DNA of 64,000 nt from Dirofilaria immitis (GCA_024305405.1 JAKNDB010000054.1:868001-932000); one strand, 5' to 3'. Positions 44,499 through 60,472 are shown, numbered from the stretch's first letter. Numbers and translations are program-made. Notes: generated by a model not told the origin, from the sequence alone.

Positions 44499-47400
44499 AT
44501 ATAGAAGTATACTGAAATGATTCTATTTATTTGATATTCGTTAATACTTTGCTTCCGTGCTTCTGTATTTGGGTTTTAATTATTTCCCGATATTTAAAAT
44601 TAGAATTCTTGAGCATCGGATGTAATGTTTATTTACAAAAGTAAGATTAAACTAGAGAAAATATAATTGTTGTGTAACTATCAGTGCTTTTCTATAACAT
44701 TTAAATAGATATTTTCATTTAATTGCCTTTCGAGTTAAAGGTGATTTTGGTAGATAAAATATCATCGTAATGTTTTGTTTGCATGAAAACAGCTCCTATT
44801 TAAGCCATTTTAAATGATAACTAAAATGAAATGAAACAAAATACAGCAAGATTCCCTGCTGATTAATTCTTCTGCAAATCATATGCCGAAAAGGTGTTAT
44901 GCTTTATTTCTGAAAGTTCTTTTGCTTTTTGCAAAAAAACATCTTGTAAAACTCTTTAGAATAATATATCCCATAGGGCCTATGCGTTTATTTTTATTGC
45001 TAAAGAAAGAATTTCTCAATGATAAATATTCAAGCTGCTGCTAAAATAAATTATTATAAAACAGCGGGAGGAAAGAACCAATTACTATGGCATTTTGAAA
45101 ATGTTTGAAAATTTTTTTCAAAAATAGCTTTCAAGTAATTATTTCCCTCATTTGGTTTATTTTTTCAAGCATTTTCGCAATTAATTTTTGTCCCCTTTAT
45201 TTATACAATTATTACTTTCTGGCTACTCGTTATTAACAATCGATTTCATTGAAATAAAAGTCATTTGGTTTATTTAATATTGATAGGAATGGCGATAATA
45301 ATGATTATAACTAGAGTTGAATTATCATATTTGCCTTTTTCTTTCTTTTTTTTTTTCGGCGTTTGTTTTATAATTCTTTTGGGACTTTCATTTTCCATTT
45401 TTGGCTGGTTTTTTTTATTTATTAAGAGAAAATGGGTTGTATTGAGATATAAACAAGTCTATTTGAAAATATACGACAGAAAAATTTGAGATAATTTTTA
45501 TTAAATGATAAAATTAGAGTTAAGTTTAATTGAAATCAATTTTTTCCTTTATAACTTTACATACAATCATCTTTAGCATTCTTCACTTATGATTCAATCA
45601 TTTTCATTAATTAATAGATAGAATATGGAAATATTCCAATCATTGTTTTTTTAAAAATAAATATATATCGAAATTAAAATATAGTCGTTTTTTTTTTTTT
45701 TTAATTCATGAACGATTCTTTGTACTTACTGTAATTTATTAAGTATATATTCGGATACATTTTGGAATTTTAATTAATTCTAATGATATTAGATTAAAAT
45801 AAAATTTCTCGATAATATTATAAATCAAAAACGGTTAAAAAGGGTAGGTAATTATTGGAGATAAATATTATAGCTATTGATTAAAACAAATACAAAAAAA
45901 TGATATGAAATAGACATAAATAATTTCATATGAATTAATATCGTTTGATATTAACAAATATCACTTTCCGATATTTATCAAACGTAACACTTTTGATTTA
46001 ACATTATCATCTCTCCTGATATCATGTCTATATTTTAATATAATATTTGAGAAAATGTTCTTCAATCTCATTCTTCACTAATTGAGATAAATTTGAAATT
46101 AATTTATTAATATTATATTTGCTATTTAATTATTTTATTAGAGCCGAAATTCTTACTTTATAAAACAATATTAAATAAATTTAAATCGTAAAAAATTTTA
46201 TAACAATTTAATTAATTCATATATACAATTTAAAAATTGAAATTATGCTTTTTCAAAATAACTAATTAGTGATATGTTTTCTTTTTAATTAAAGGAAAGT
46301 TGCAGCATTTTTTTAAAGAAAATATTCCTTCTTGAAACCGAATGTCCTATCATTTTTTAAAAAAACTATTATTTTTTAAAACGCAAAATTCTAATTGGGT
46401 TTTTTCTTTTTAAATGAAATTATATATCGATAATTGATGAATATAAGTAATTTAAAGCAGTAAAAATTTTTATAAACTAAATCAGACATTTTCTTTATGT
46501 CAATTGTTTATTATATTAATCGAGATTAATAATTTATATAACATCAAAGATCAATTTATGCATTCTTGACAATAATAATAGTACTTGGAATAGATATCAA
46601 ATAAATTAATTGATATTAATTACTATTATTGCTATTATTTATTTTATAATTTGAGATATTATTTCTTAATTATAAATTATAATTACTAAAAATGTCTTTG
46701 ATATATAAAATTAATAAATTTTGATTAAAATTATAAGATTTCTGCCATTTCTTTTAGAAAATTTTATTTTACTTTTTCTTTGTAATATTTCATTGGATAT
46801 TATTTTTATTTATATTTTATTTGTTTATTTAGTAAGATGATATTTTCGAGAATGTATATTGAAATCGCTTTAATATTGTATTACATTTTTTTTTCTTTTT
46901 TTTTAAATTATTAAAAGTGAGGGGAAAAATTTTAAGAAAATTACTTGGAAAGACTTATCATTTAATATAATCAAATTTTTATTGAATACAGTTATTATAA
47001 AATGTTGATAATAAATAGAATTATTATCATATCTTATCATATTGTTAGATTAATTATTATTTATTTATATTTATATTACTATCCTTCTTTTTATACTTTT
47101 CATCTATTTGCAATAAAATAGACATTCTCTACTCATTCAGCGTATTATCATATTATTTATAAATATTCCTAATCTATAATCTTTTATTGATGAGCCGAAC
47201 TGATAATCGATGACTATTATCAATCAATCTTTCAGTCTTCAGAATAATTTTATTATACATAATTTAAGATTAAGATAATCTGATATCGAATAAATCGATT
47301 GATTTTTCAAATGATATCGCATTTTTAAAAGTAATATATAATATAAAAAAAAATCTTACGATTTCGTATTTTTTTCGTAGTTTTTTGTTATCTAAATAAT

Positions 47401-49413
47401 CACGATATCATATCACAAATTTGGTATCATGACTTTGATATTATGTTATGAGTTTATTATCAGATATCTGATATCATATATCACAAATATGTATTTTTAC
47501 AGCTTTAATATCGGAGATTAGGTGTCATATTACAAATTTTTTATCATATCACAGGATATAATGTTGGAACTTGATATCATCAGAAGATACTGATAAGAAT
47601 TCTTTATTTTTCTTGAGCTTCTCACAACTGTGTAATTTTAGAATAAATTATTAATGATTGATTTCTTCATTTTTATTTCATAATCTTCTCGACATTCATC
47701 AATATTTTATCATATTTTTATTATTTTCAATTAGATTTTATTCTTTCAAATCTCTTCTATTCTATTTTATTATTCTGATAATTTTCATATTCAAGTTAAA
47801 ACAGCAATTACTGATTTTTATCAAATATAAATCCAACATATTAGAAATTAATAAGAATAGATTCAAAAGGCAATAAAGCATTTGTTTTGTTTCGATGAAT
47901 AAATTATTTAGTTTTGATATATTTCGATTTCTCTTCTCAATTTGCCATTATTATTTATTTTTAAATTAAACAAATATTTGATTTATTTTATTTTAAGTTA
48001 TCCTTTTATAAATAATTTTATTATTTCAATATTTTCCAATCAAATATTTCAAAACAGAAATTTTAATTTTAAAATTACTAAAAATTATTTGAAAAAAAAA
48101 GGTTCATTAATTATGGAAAGAAATGGGAAATTTCATCTTTTCAAAGATAATTTTTTTTAAATATAAGCAATAAATCGATCAAATATAAAATAAAATATTT
48201 CATTCAATTTATGAATGATCGAATAAAAGGAAATATTAGAAATTTTGAGTATTAAATTATTTAAATTCAAATTTTGTATTTGATTTAAAATTTTGCTTTA
48301 TAAGCTTTTAATAAAATTATAAATAAATATATACCATAGATTTGCTTGCATATTTTTAATATTAATTATATACAAATTTTGATGTTTGAATAATGCAATA
48401 TTTCATTAATTTTTAACATTTATAGAAAATTAAATCTGAAATCGATCAATTTAATAAATAATTCTAAATGACAAAACAATTGAATAAATAATTTAATATT
48501 TCCAATCTTTTGGCCTATTTTGTTTTCTCATAATTTTCATGCAATTTAATTTATCCTATGATTTTAATTAAATTATCAGAAATCATTTCCATATTATATT
48601 TGCTAGATAAATCAATAAATAAATTTAAATTAGATGGAAGGATAGGTATATTTATATTTTATGTTTACATAAATAAATAAAATGTTATTATTCATAATTA
48701 TTTTTATTGACTAAGGAATTGGATATGCCTATATCAATGATAAAACTTTTTTTCCGCTCTTCTATTACTTAATCAGAAAATGATTTTTCTTCTTTGTATA
48801 TACTATTCTTTTAAACTTTTAATTTCATTCCTACCTAATATATTTACTCAAACCAATTTTGCAAATATTGATTGATAGTTGAACTTCGAGATCCAAATAT
48901 CTACAATATATGTAATGGAAATAAAAGCAGAATAAATAATAAAGTTGTTTACTTTATATTCATTGAAAATACAAAATTTAGGAAATTAATCACAAATACT
49001 AATTAGTATCAAATGTCCTTAAAATTTCTAAAATGAATAACTTTAGCTTTTAAGCATTCTTTTAAATGTAAATTTGCCGTGTTCGAAACTATCTCGAGAT
49101 TATACAATTTTTGAGACACAAAAAAACTCCTAGTATCATTTTAAATACATTTATCATTTGGCTTTGAAATGATTTATTTTTCATCTTTTAATTCATCTTT
49201 CTAATCATTAATATTCCTTTGCTTAATTTAATAAAAATTAAAGGAATGAATGAACGATTGATTGATTGATTGATCAAATGAATGAATTTAAAGAATTTCA
49301 CTGAGACGAAGATTGATTCTTCATCAATATTACATCTTCATCAATATTACGATAAAAATATTCATTGACAATTAGCAGTTATTTGAATTATTTGATGACT
49401 TTGTACACAACAT

Positions 49414-49415
<2 letters not shown>

Positions 49416-49466
<51 letters not shown>
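49416..49466. repeat. (CA)n microsatellite
   Basis: About 25 uninterrupted CA units, followed by TATATACAGG and a second short CA block at 49477-49488. Confidence 0.97.
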
Positions 49467-49472
<6 letters not shown>

Positions 49473-52400
49473 CAGGCACACACACACATGCATATACAAA
49501 AACATACATTTAAACAAAATAATAAAATGGCATTTAAAATTTATTATTCCCACTGTGTGATATATTTATCTTTACAATTTATCGTTGTGAATGCATTTCC
49601 TTTTTCATTCCTTTCCATTTGTTTGATTCGTAGAAAAAAAGTTTGCAAAATTAACAACGAAAAATACGCAAATTAAATTTTAGAAATTTAAAAAAGAATT
49701 AAATTTAAATGGCATAGAAGAATTCATAGACAATAAAATTTAAAAAAGAAAAAATGAAAATGAAAAATTTTGCAAATTAAATTGAAAAAATTAAGTTTGG
49801 ATGACACAGTGAATTAAAAAGATAATTGAAAAATAAAATGGAAAATAAAATGATATTTTTATTCGTTTGTTTTTAACTTAGAAACTTTAAAAATTAAAAA
49901 CAAAAAAAATTTTCCAAATTAAATTTTGGTAATTTAAAATAAAAACATTTATGGAAGAAGAAAACGAAAGGAAATGATATCGTTATTGATTTGAATCATA
50001 AGAAATTTTGAAAATTCAAATTTGCTAAATCAATAAGGGAAAAAGCGAAATGAGATAACAATTGATACAGTTGATAAGAAGTTGTGCAGTAATTAAATGA
50101 TAGATAGAATCGAAGTAGTAGTACTAAAAATTTATAGCATTATTTTAATAAGTGTTATAAAGTATTATTTTGTTTTATAACCATTGATTTATCAAATTTA
50201 TTCATACTATTTATTTCTTCTACATTTAATCAGTATACTTTTAATTTATTCGTAATTTCTAATCAATTGTTAATTTGTTTAGATTTTTGACAATTCGAAA
50301 TTTTAAAAATTTCGAATTTATTTCCAAAATTTTCATTTATTTTTTCTACTGATAATAAATGTGATAATAAACAAGAGGAAAGAAAATCGAATATCATAAA
50401 AACAAATTGCATTTATTTTCTTTCTCGAATGGATCGTTTTGTTTATATTTTTGAAATAAAATTCAAAACCATAAATTACTATCAGTTCCTATTATTTGAA
50501 TTTATTTTATTACTAATTTCTTTTAATTATTATCTGCAAATATAAATTTTACATTTATATTTTCAATTTTGCTTATTTCTCGATTATTACTAATTGTTAT
50601 ATAACATTTTGAGTATACTTTTGCTATCATCTGAAGCATTTTTCTATAAGTTTCTTTTCATCTATTTTCTTTTTTGTTCTTTTCTTTTTTCTCGAATTCG
50701 TTACTTAAAGGATAGAAAGATTTGTTTTAACATACTTTCAAACTTTACTTAAGCATAAATTTTTAAGTCCAAAAGTTTCCTTTCCTTTTTTTTCGTTTTT
50801 TATTTCGATTATTTAAATTGATAAAAATGAGAAAGGATGAAGAAATTTTTTTAATTCTATGCATAAAATTAAGATATCATGATTAATTGATAATAAGTAC
50901 TGTTATTATTGATTATTTATTATTAATAAACGATTATTGGAATTAATATATCTGTTAATGATTATTATACAATATTCATATTAAATTTAGTTAAAAATTC
51001 ACTGAATAATTATGCAAGATTTTCAAGAAAAAATTAAAATATAAAATATTAATTAATTTAAATGCTATTAAAATAGACTATTGAAATTACTGAGATATTA
51101 TTAAAATTTTTTAAAATTATTAAAATGTTACATTTTATATTTTTGTTATAAAAGTTTATTCTTAAATATTTTAACAATATATATTAATAATCGAAGCAAT
51201 TATAAAATATAAAAATCCTTTAAAAGTAATAAATATATTTCAAATTTTTTATAACAAAATTGTAATAAAAATTGCAAATTGGATATTAAACTTTTAAAAT
51301 AATCAATGAAATATTGCTTTTTTTAATTTTAAAATTATATTTGGAAAAATTAATTATAATAATTCAATTCATTTTGGTTACTAAAAGGGAAGAAAAAATT
51401 ATCTTAGCTAATTGTTTAATCCTTATCACCACTCTCCACATAACCTTTATTTATCATTATGATAAATTTTTACTAATAAACTATTGGAAAAAAATTTTTT
51501 CATATTTATCAAATCCTTCAAGTTCTATTTCTAATTTTACATATCATTTAAAATTATTTGTGCAAAATAATTAATTATTTTTAATTTTATCTTATTTATC
51601 AAATTGCTTTGCTATATATAAGTATGCGAAAAATGAAAAAGAAAATAATTATTCATAAAGATTATTGATAAATATAAGTGATAAGGAATCATTTTTAAAT
51701 ATTTTATTTCATATCTATTTGTTATCTTTTTTCTACTTTTTCATTCACAATATTATTATATTAATTAAAATTGATATATAAATGATTTTTCTTTTATCAT
51801 TATGTGATATAATAGATTATAAATAACGTGATATATATGCGGATATAATGTACACTCACATGCTTTAATATAATTTTTTTAACGTAACATATATTATTTA
51901 TAGAAGTGAAAATAGAGTATGCAAAAGATTTATTACATGATATAATAGATTATAAAAGATGTACTGTGATACGTACACGTATATAATATGAAATTATACG
52001 TGTGCTTTGTATATCTTATCTATTCATTATTTATTTATTATTTAATTATTATTCATTCCTATTATCATTCTCTTTTATTTCCTTTTCTATTTCTTCTTTG
52101 TTGAAATTTTCAACTAATATTTCACTTTTCGTTCTTTCAAGCATAAATTTTTTAAAAGAAAAATTTGTTTTAATATATTATCGTTAATAATTTTACCATT
52201 TACAGTAATCGAATGTAATATATTACTGTAAATAATTTTGCTGTTTACTGTAATTGCATGCATTATTATTGTAAACTATTCTATCATACAGTTTGTTCTT
52301 TAATTATTTGTTTTTTTTTCATTAAAAAATCATCTAATCTGTTTAACATTAAAATCGATTAGCTTTTTCATTATTAAGCTATACTTTTTTAAATAAAATA

Positions 52401-55357
52401 TGATTAGCAAATTAGAATAATATAGAAAGTATTGAAAATATTACCAGAAATAATCAATGTATTGTTGGATTATGATAATAATTTATATCATTATATGTTA
52501 AATTAAATTAAATTAACTATTTTAAAACTTTGTTAAATATTTTGATTTTCCTATTTAATTGAATATCAATTATTCGCCTTGTTGATATCATTGATATCAT
52601 CTCTCCCTTCTAGCATTTAGTTATTGCTTTAGCATTTCGCATCAATTCAACTATTCATTTTGATCGTAATTTCATATTTTATCATTTCTAATCTTTTCAT
52701 ACTTCCTCTTCCTCTTGTCTTTTCCGTTACATTTTATTTTATCGATGAATTTGACAATATATGATTGCCTATATTGTCGTCCTTTCGATTTTATATTCAT
52801 CCTTCCTCTTGGCTCTTTTTTTTTTCGTTTAGCTTTTATTCGATTCCATCCTTATATCACTTCTCCTTTAGTACATATATATCTTGTACTTAATAGTCTT
52901 TCACTCATACTATTATTTATTTCAGTTCTTTTTTTTTTGTCATTGTTCGAAATAAGTTCTATCTTAATAAATAATAATCGAAAATGCAATCTTAAGAATT
53001 GGAAATATTTGATTGAATTTAGCATTTTTGCTTAGTAAATCATTATAATATAACTTATTTTTTAATGAAATATTAGCAATGATATATTATTTCTGGCATT
53101 TAATTTTATTATTTATAATTGTTAAGTTATTTTGTATATTTAAATTTAATATATAAAAGTGTAATTTAATTTTTTATTTTTAAATATTTATTATAAACAA
53201 TATATATATATATATATATTTTTTAAATAAACAATCAAAGAAAAGGAAAAAATTTTGAACGATAATTAATATCATAAAAATATAATAATAGAAAAAGAAA
53301 AAATGAAATTGAAGTTTTATATTTAAAACATTTATCGAATTGTTGAATTTTCAATCCCACATTATCCCCTGGTGAATTATAAACAATGAAAGCAATTTGA
53401 ATGTGAAAAGCAAAATAGAAACAAAATTGAGGAAAATCGTAAGGATCAATTTTTATCCTTAGAGACGAGAAAAAAAAGCAGAAAAGAATTGAAAGATAAA
53501 AACGAAAAACGAAAAGAAACTAAAAGAGATGAATTTTTCGGGCCGCTTTTTCTTTGCATTGAAAAAATAAAAAACTTTTTTTTATATGCAAAACAAAACA
53601 AAAAAACGAGGTAAACAAGATTTGATAAATATAAATTTTATCAAACTTCATCTTTATTTTTTGTAAAAATAAATTCATCATTTTTATTGATGATTATAAT
53701 CAATAACAATTGCTAATGAAAAGCTTACCATGAACTTGTAATGACTTTTAATGAAATTTTAATAATCTCTTAACTGATTAAACGTGAAAGACAAATGGTG
53801 TTTATTTTGACATCTCGAAAGTGTGAGATAAAAAGTGATAATAAAGTGACGGTGAACACTTGTTTATTAATTAAAAATAAAAGTTTAGTTGATTGGTTTT
53901 AATTAATATTTAAGTTTAATTTATCATTGGTATTAATTAATTAGTCATTTGTCAATCATATTAAGTCTAGCTAATTAATCATTGTCTTGATTATTTAAAG
54001 TTGAAATGACACTTTTAATGATAAATGACGGGGCTAATATAATTTAAAACATTACTTTCATTGCGGTTACATTTCAATGGCCGTTAAAAAGTAATTCTTT
54101 CTATCACTCTGAACTTTAACAAATTATAAAAATTATTTAATTAATGAAATGAAGAAAATATTACTAAAATTATTAACAAAAATTTAATTATTTTAAAATT
54201 GAAATGGATGAAAATATTTCGAAATATTCCTATAATTATTATTAAAATAAGCAAAATGTTATTATAATTATATTTAATTATTTTAAATTAATAATAATAA
54301 AAATATTTTTCTTTCTTTTCTATTTTTTTTTTGAAAAACAAATTATAAAAAAATTGTTGCGAAATAGAAAAAAAGAGAAAAATTTGGTTTTTTCTGACTA
54401 ATTTAATTTTTTCCCATTTTCTCCTTTTTTTAACCTTTCTCATCACAATAATTTAATCATTTTTTTCCTTTGCTTATTTTATCATCCAATGATTAGTTTC
54501 TCTATGAAAATTTGATTTTTTTTTCCTTGGCTTATTTTGCTACTTTTATTTTTTCATTAATAATCAGTGTTTCTTTTAATTCCTATTTCTTTTTTTTCCT
54601 TTAAATCCAGTTTTCCACTCTTTTATTACTTAAATTCTCATTTGAAAGAATAATAGCCTTTATTTTTATCCTTCCTCCTATCCTTTTTAAATTCCTTCAT
54701 CAGTTATTTGGTATTTAACTTAATCTTCAGCAGGAATGGAAGCCACTTTTAATTCTCGAATTCTCGAATAAACAAAGCAACATTTCCTCCTTTTGTTTAT
54801 TATTGAATAGTCGTTAGTTTTAAATCGTGGTTAACTAAACTTTTGGAATGAATAAAATTAAAAATATTGAATAGTTCAGTTTAGTTACGATCATTTTCGT
54901 AGATCTTTTCCACAATTGCCATACGTTTTTAAATTTTCATTTTATACTTCATTTTATTAGATATTATATAAATGTATAAGAAAAACTGATTAATATAATC
55001 AAATGATTAGAATAAATTCAGTGATTAGATTAAACTCTATACATATAATGATCAATAATATGAACTTTTTTGATCAAAAATATCATCATTTCTAGCTATT
55101 AAAGAACAGTTCAATTGATCGAATGATTATAAATTAAATTTAAGTTATCAGTTTGCCATATTTTTATATGTAATAATATTATTAGGATTTTTTGTTTATT
55201 ACAGTGATAATGGATCATTAATTACAAATGTATCCAACGATACAGATAATCATATTATTTGAAAGAAAAACTATCAGGAACATTAAAAATTACCAGAAAT
55301 ACAGAAATGAATGAGAGGTCGAAGGACGTGGAAAACTGAGGACAGGTCAGTTTAATT

Positions 55358-55562
55358 AGCATCAATAACGGTGACAAATACGATAGATGACAATAGATAC
55401 AGTAGAATGTTGATAGTATCGATAAAGGATTATAGATACAGTAGACTGCTTTTGATTAGTATCGATAAAAGATAATATGATACAATAAATTGCTGATTAG
55501 TATCGATAAATGAAAAATGATATAGTAGATTGTTAGTTAGTGTCGACAAAAAAATGATAAAC
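55358..55562. repeat. Degenerate ~41-bp tandem repeat, four or five units
   Basis: AGTATCGATAAA-like cores occur at 55415, 55458, 55499 and 55539 (spacings 43, 41, 40). Each is followed by GATA-ATACAGTAGA and TGCTGATT variants; a more diverged unit starts near 55358. Confidence 0.75.
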
Positions 55563-56410
55563 ATAACAGTTGGACAAAATATATCTAATCGACATGATGA
55601 TTTGCATATTGTAATTTATTTATTTCAATTTTCTCTTCTATAGTGAATAATTATCGCTTTTATCCTTTTCTTAATGTTTTATTTATTTACTGTAATCTTA
55701 CCATCATTTTATATTCGTATCACTTGATAATTTTCTTAGAAAAAAATCTTCTCTCAGTGATGGAAGAATTTTATTTCGCATCAAATTTTATAAAATTAAA
55801 ATTTATTGTTATAAAAATTTAAGCATATTATCATTTAATAGTTAAAATTAACTTTACTGATGATAAAATTAAGAAAAATTTTATTAATCAAAAATAAATA
55901 ATAATATAATATTGTCACTGATATTTAGCGACAAAATTATATCATAAAATTTTAATGTTTTCTCGCATTTATATGATTAGCATATGATCGGCGTTTACAA
56001 AGAATTGCATGATCAACAAATGATTGCTATTTAAAAATATTTATGGGATTAGGATGTGATCGTTATTTAATTTGCTTAAGGCATAGAAATATTATATCGA
56101 TTATTATTTAATCATTTTAAATTTCTTTTAATGATAGTTTAAATAATTTTAATTTAGAAAATTTTATAATAATAAAAAAATGTATGAAAAGGAAAAACAA
56201 ATTGTTATTTATAAATTTAAATTTGATAATCCATTTGTTCATATATTTATCAACAACTGTTTACGGCTATAATTTTATCTTCATTTATTTTTTAAATAAT
56301 TACAAATAATAAGTATTTATTTCATTTTTCTATGCCATTTTATTTTTAACAATAAAATATACTTCACAATTTCAAAATAATAAAGTAAAAATTTGATAAT
56401 AAATTTTATG

Positions 56411-56510
56411 TAATCAACAAATCAATATTGAAAAGGATAGAATAGAAAAAGATTAATTATTTAATCAGCAAATCAATATTGAAAAAGGATAGAATAGAAA
56501 AAGATTAATT
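56411..56510. repeat. Two-copy 51-bp tandem duplication
   Basis: AAATCAATATTGAAAA-GGATAG followed by AATAGAAAAAGATTAATT recurs with a 51-bp period (56420 and 56471) and few differences. Confidence 0.9.
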
Positions 56511-56929
56511 GTTAAAAAATATTTAAAAATTAAATATATTTCTAACTTACAAAAGTACAGAAAAGGAATGAATTAATTTTCTTTTTTAATTTTTTAAATA
56601 TTTAAATATCATTTCCTTATTTACCATTGTTTTTAACTTTTTAAAATAAACACTTTTTACCAAAAAAATAAAAGAAATGGAGAGATAGGAGGAGGCAATA
56701 TTGTGACTTCAATCTTATGAATAGTGATAAATCATGATGATAACGCAAAAAAAATAAATCTCATTCTCTCTCTTTCTTTCTTTTTTCTTTTTCCCTCTAT
56801 TCTTATGTTTTATGTATAATAGCTTAAAATTTATTTTTCATATACAACAAAATCACATAAACAATATATATTCTAACAAGAAAGTCATTTTTCACCCCTT
56901 ATTTTTTCATCCGTTTTTCGTTAATTCTA

Positions 56930-57560
56930 TCACTTTTATGTTTAAACGTATCACTTTCACGTTTCTATCAAGTGTATCATTCTTATGTTTTTATCAAGTA
57001 CGCTTAAACGTATGATTTTTACGTTTCTATTATTTTGCTTTTCTATTATTTCTTTTTCTATGTTTTTTTATTGTTTTAAATTATCAAATATTATCATTGT
57101 AATGATATTATTATCAAATTAATCAATGCTATAATTTACTGTTAAAAAGAAATGAAATTTCGTTTTCCCTCTCTTTTTTTTAATTTATAATATTCATTAG
57201 TTTCATATAATATTAATTATTAAAAATTCTTTAATATAATATAATATTTTATTTTAATATTCTTAAATTTATCACTTAAACATATCAGTTCCTATCAAAC
57301 ATTTCATCCTCATAGTTTCATCAAACATTTACGTTTAAAAATATCATTTCTTACGTCTCTAAACGTTTACTTTCATATATTTCATCCTAATAATATTATC
57401 AAATATTTATGCAAAACGTATCATTTTTACGTATCTATCAAACATTTACGTTCAAATATTTCATTCAAATGGCAACGTATGTTTTTTGTACTGTAATTTT
57501 GACGTATAATTTTGGCAAATTACGTTCAAACATATCACTGTTATACTTCATTAAAAATAT
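56930..57560. repeat. Degenerate ACGTTT/AAACGTATCA repeat cluster
   Basis: Variants of ATCAAACATTTACGTTTAAA and CGTATCATTTTTACGT recur irregularly at about 56935-57030 and 57280-57540. The ACGT tetranucleotide is much commoner here than in surrounding DNA. Unit borders are not clean. Confidence 0.6.
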
Positions 57561-57808
57561 TTTATATAAAAAAATGAAATTTATATTTAAAAAAATACGT
57601 GAATGTGTTTGATATTTAAAAATGATACGTTAAATTATACGTGAAATAAATAATCAATCATTCTTGATATTTATCATATTAGTAAAGTAAACGTAAAAAA
57701 ATTTTTCATATTGAAAAATTTCCCATGTAATAAAAAAATTTTCCCAAACTTTTTAAAATTCCATTTTTTTCCTTTCATAAATTTCAGTAATAATTATCTT
57801 TTGATTTC

Positions 57809-57890
57809 AAAGAGGGAGAGAAAGAGAGAGAGAGAGGGAGAGAAAGAGGGAGAGAGAGGAGAGAAAGAGAAAGAGAGAAAAAGAAAACAA
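57809..57890. repeat. (GA)-rich purine tract
   Basis: GAGAGGGAGAGAAAG-type units on the + strand. Confidence 0.92.
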
Positions 57891-60035
57891 TTTAATTATT
57901 ACTATTATATTTGAAATTAAGCAGGTTTTTTTTCTCGATGGCCAAGCTGAAAAATGTTTAACTTTAATAATAAAATTTGTTGTACCCTAATAAAATGAAT
58001 TTAAAAGTATTTAAGTTCAAGTTTGTTAATGAAAAAGTTCATAACTTTTTTCGAAAATGGATCCGAAAAAATTTTTTGTTTTACTTTTATACATATCCGA
58101 TAGCTCAATTAAGTCAAATATATTATGTGGAGAAAGGAAATTGTGAAAATTTAAACTAAAAAAGGAAAGTTCATATCAGCGAAAAATTTTATTTTCGCAA
58201 AGTGATATAAATCATAAATTGATAATTAAGGATTTTTAAAAGTTAAAATTGAATGTATTGATTAAATAATGAATAGTTCTTTCTATCGTTTTCTGTTGCA
58301 AATCTGAAAGTTTTATTATTCAAATATTTTGCTTTTTTTCAAAAAATTAAGCGATGATTTTTATGAAAATTCTTTTACTGTCATTCGATTTATCAATATT
58401 TTGTTTGTTTGAAAGATTTGGAATTTAAAATTTGAAATTTAAAATAAAATTTAAATTCTATCACATTATTAATTGATAAATAGTATATAATGTTAGATAT
58501 TTTTTATTGATTCATTATACGTTAAATATATTCATTTCTATTACTTAATGATACATTGGTGATAATTTTATGATAATAATAATTCATTTTTTTGTTATCA
58601 AATAAATCATTTATTAAATGAAAATTATGCAAAATATGCGTTATCATTTCCTTTTTAATACATAAATTGATATTTTAAAAAATGTCAATTCGATCTTTTC
58701 AAAAATATTATTTTTCATTTCAAATTTTTTCTTTTCAACGTAATATCACATGTAATTCAATGCAATAATACATTTTTATCGTTTTAGATATTAATAACCA
58801 AAGTTTCTTTATTGATAAGCTAATCATTTGTTATTAAACAAGAGCTAATATATATAGTTATGAAAAATATCATGGAGATAATACTATCAACTGATAACTT
58901 TGTGATAAGCGAATCATTCATTAAATGAAAGCTAAAATATATAATTATCAAGAATATAATAATTATTAGATAATAATAATAAATATAAAGAGTACCATAT
59001 AATCTAAATATTAAATTAATTAGTTTGCTTAACTATCATATTCGATCTAAAAATTAATTATATTTCATTAAACAAACTTCTCATTTTCATTTTCTACAAA
59101 TATATTTATTCATCAAATAATCATCTTTATTATTGCTATAATTATAAAAAATAATCATTGGAATGAAATTATCTGTTCATATATTTATTTATTGAAAAAT
59201 ATAATAATAATAATTATAATACTGAATTATCTAAAAATATATTTATCATTATTTGATCAATAATAAACGACATTATAAAAAACCTTTTAAATTGAATAAT
59301 ATTAGAAAGAAAAGGTAAATTTGATATTTAAATATCAAATAGCAATTGTTATAATTATATTTTATATATAATAATTATTTCAACTTTCATTTTGTGTTTG
59401 GCATCATTTATTTTTGAAGACTTAGTTCTTCAACTTTGACCTTATAAAATTTAAAGTATTGACTGTTATTCTGTTGCTACTATTTATTCATTTTCATTAT
59501 GAAAATTTATTACATCAATATTATATTGGCAATGACATCAATTATACTTCATTATTGAATATATTTGAAAACTCAGTTCCTCAACTTTGCTTATGGGCAT
59601 TTATTTATAAGCTTTAAAATATCATATATCATTTTGCCCTTGCTATTTATTTTTAATACACAAATGAAACTATTTATATGATAACTTTCAATTTTTTTTA
59701 TATTTCATATACGATCATTTATGTATATTATATGATAACCATAAAATTATCATAATTTTCATTGATCAAATAATAATCATTAATTTTTAAGATATATTAT
59801 TGTAGTTATTTCATTACTAAATTTCCAATATACTATAATTTTTTCAATAATTTTGACAATTATTCTTAAAATCAAAAATCATTTTTTTTTGTTGGTATGT
59901 TGACATTGAATATAATTTTAGAATTATTATATCTTTTTTATGAATATGAAAATAAATATTAGCGATGAAAAAAAAAAACGAACTTTTTTTTTGAATTTCT
60001 CATTTTTATCGAAAACGAAGAGATAAAATGAGAAG

Positions 60036-60165
60036 ATGAAATCAAAAATGATAATAATGAATAATAATATTAATAATGATAATAAATAATAACATTAACA
60101 ATGATAATAAATAACAATATTAATAATGATAAAGACGATAATATAATGATAATAAGCAAATGCTA
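60036..60165. repeat. Degenerate (AAT)n / ATAATGATAATA tract
   Basis: AATAATAATATTAATAATGA-type units repeat imperfectly over about 130 bp. Confidence 0.85.
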
Positions 60166-60394
60166 GATGTTATTTGAATATAAAAATCGATTTATATATC
60201 GAATAATTGTATTTGTTTTCCTCTTTTTAATTTCAGTTTCAAATAATAATTATTGAATAATTCTGTTAATCATCCATAAATAATTCAATCCTCTTTCATA
60301 TTCATTTAATATTATATGCTTTTCCTACTTTTAGTTTATCATTTTCCTCTTCCAAAAAAATAATTAGAAAACTAATTAAGGATTAGTGAAACAG

Positions 60395-60472
60395 AAAAAA
60401 AGAGAGAGAGAGAAAGAGGAAGAGAAAAGAGAGAGAGAAAGGGAGAGAGAGGGGAAAGAGAGAGGAGGAAAT
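60395..60472. repeat. (GA)-rich purine tract
   Basis: A second GAGAGA/AAAGAGGG tract, similar in make-up to the one at 57.8 kb. Confidence 0.92.

Larger units (their letters stand above)
44479..53195. other. Gene desert, first part
   Basis: After the iPGM 3' end I find no exon on either strand. ORFs over 60 codons are Phe/Ile/Leu/Tyr-rich readings of T-rich DNA, with no motif and no splice partners. Apart from the CA repeat at 49.4 kb, only very AT-rich non-repetitive sequence is visible. It may be intergenic or a large intron of a gene beyond the window. Confidence 0.6.

Noticed and set aside
49365..49676. 103-codon ORF with a Thr-His run
   Set aside because: It is produced by the (CA)n microsatellite.
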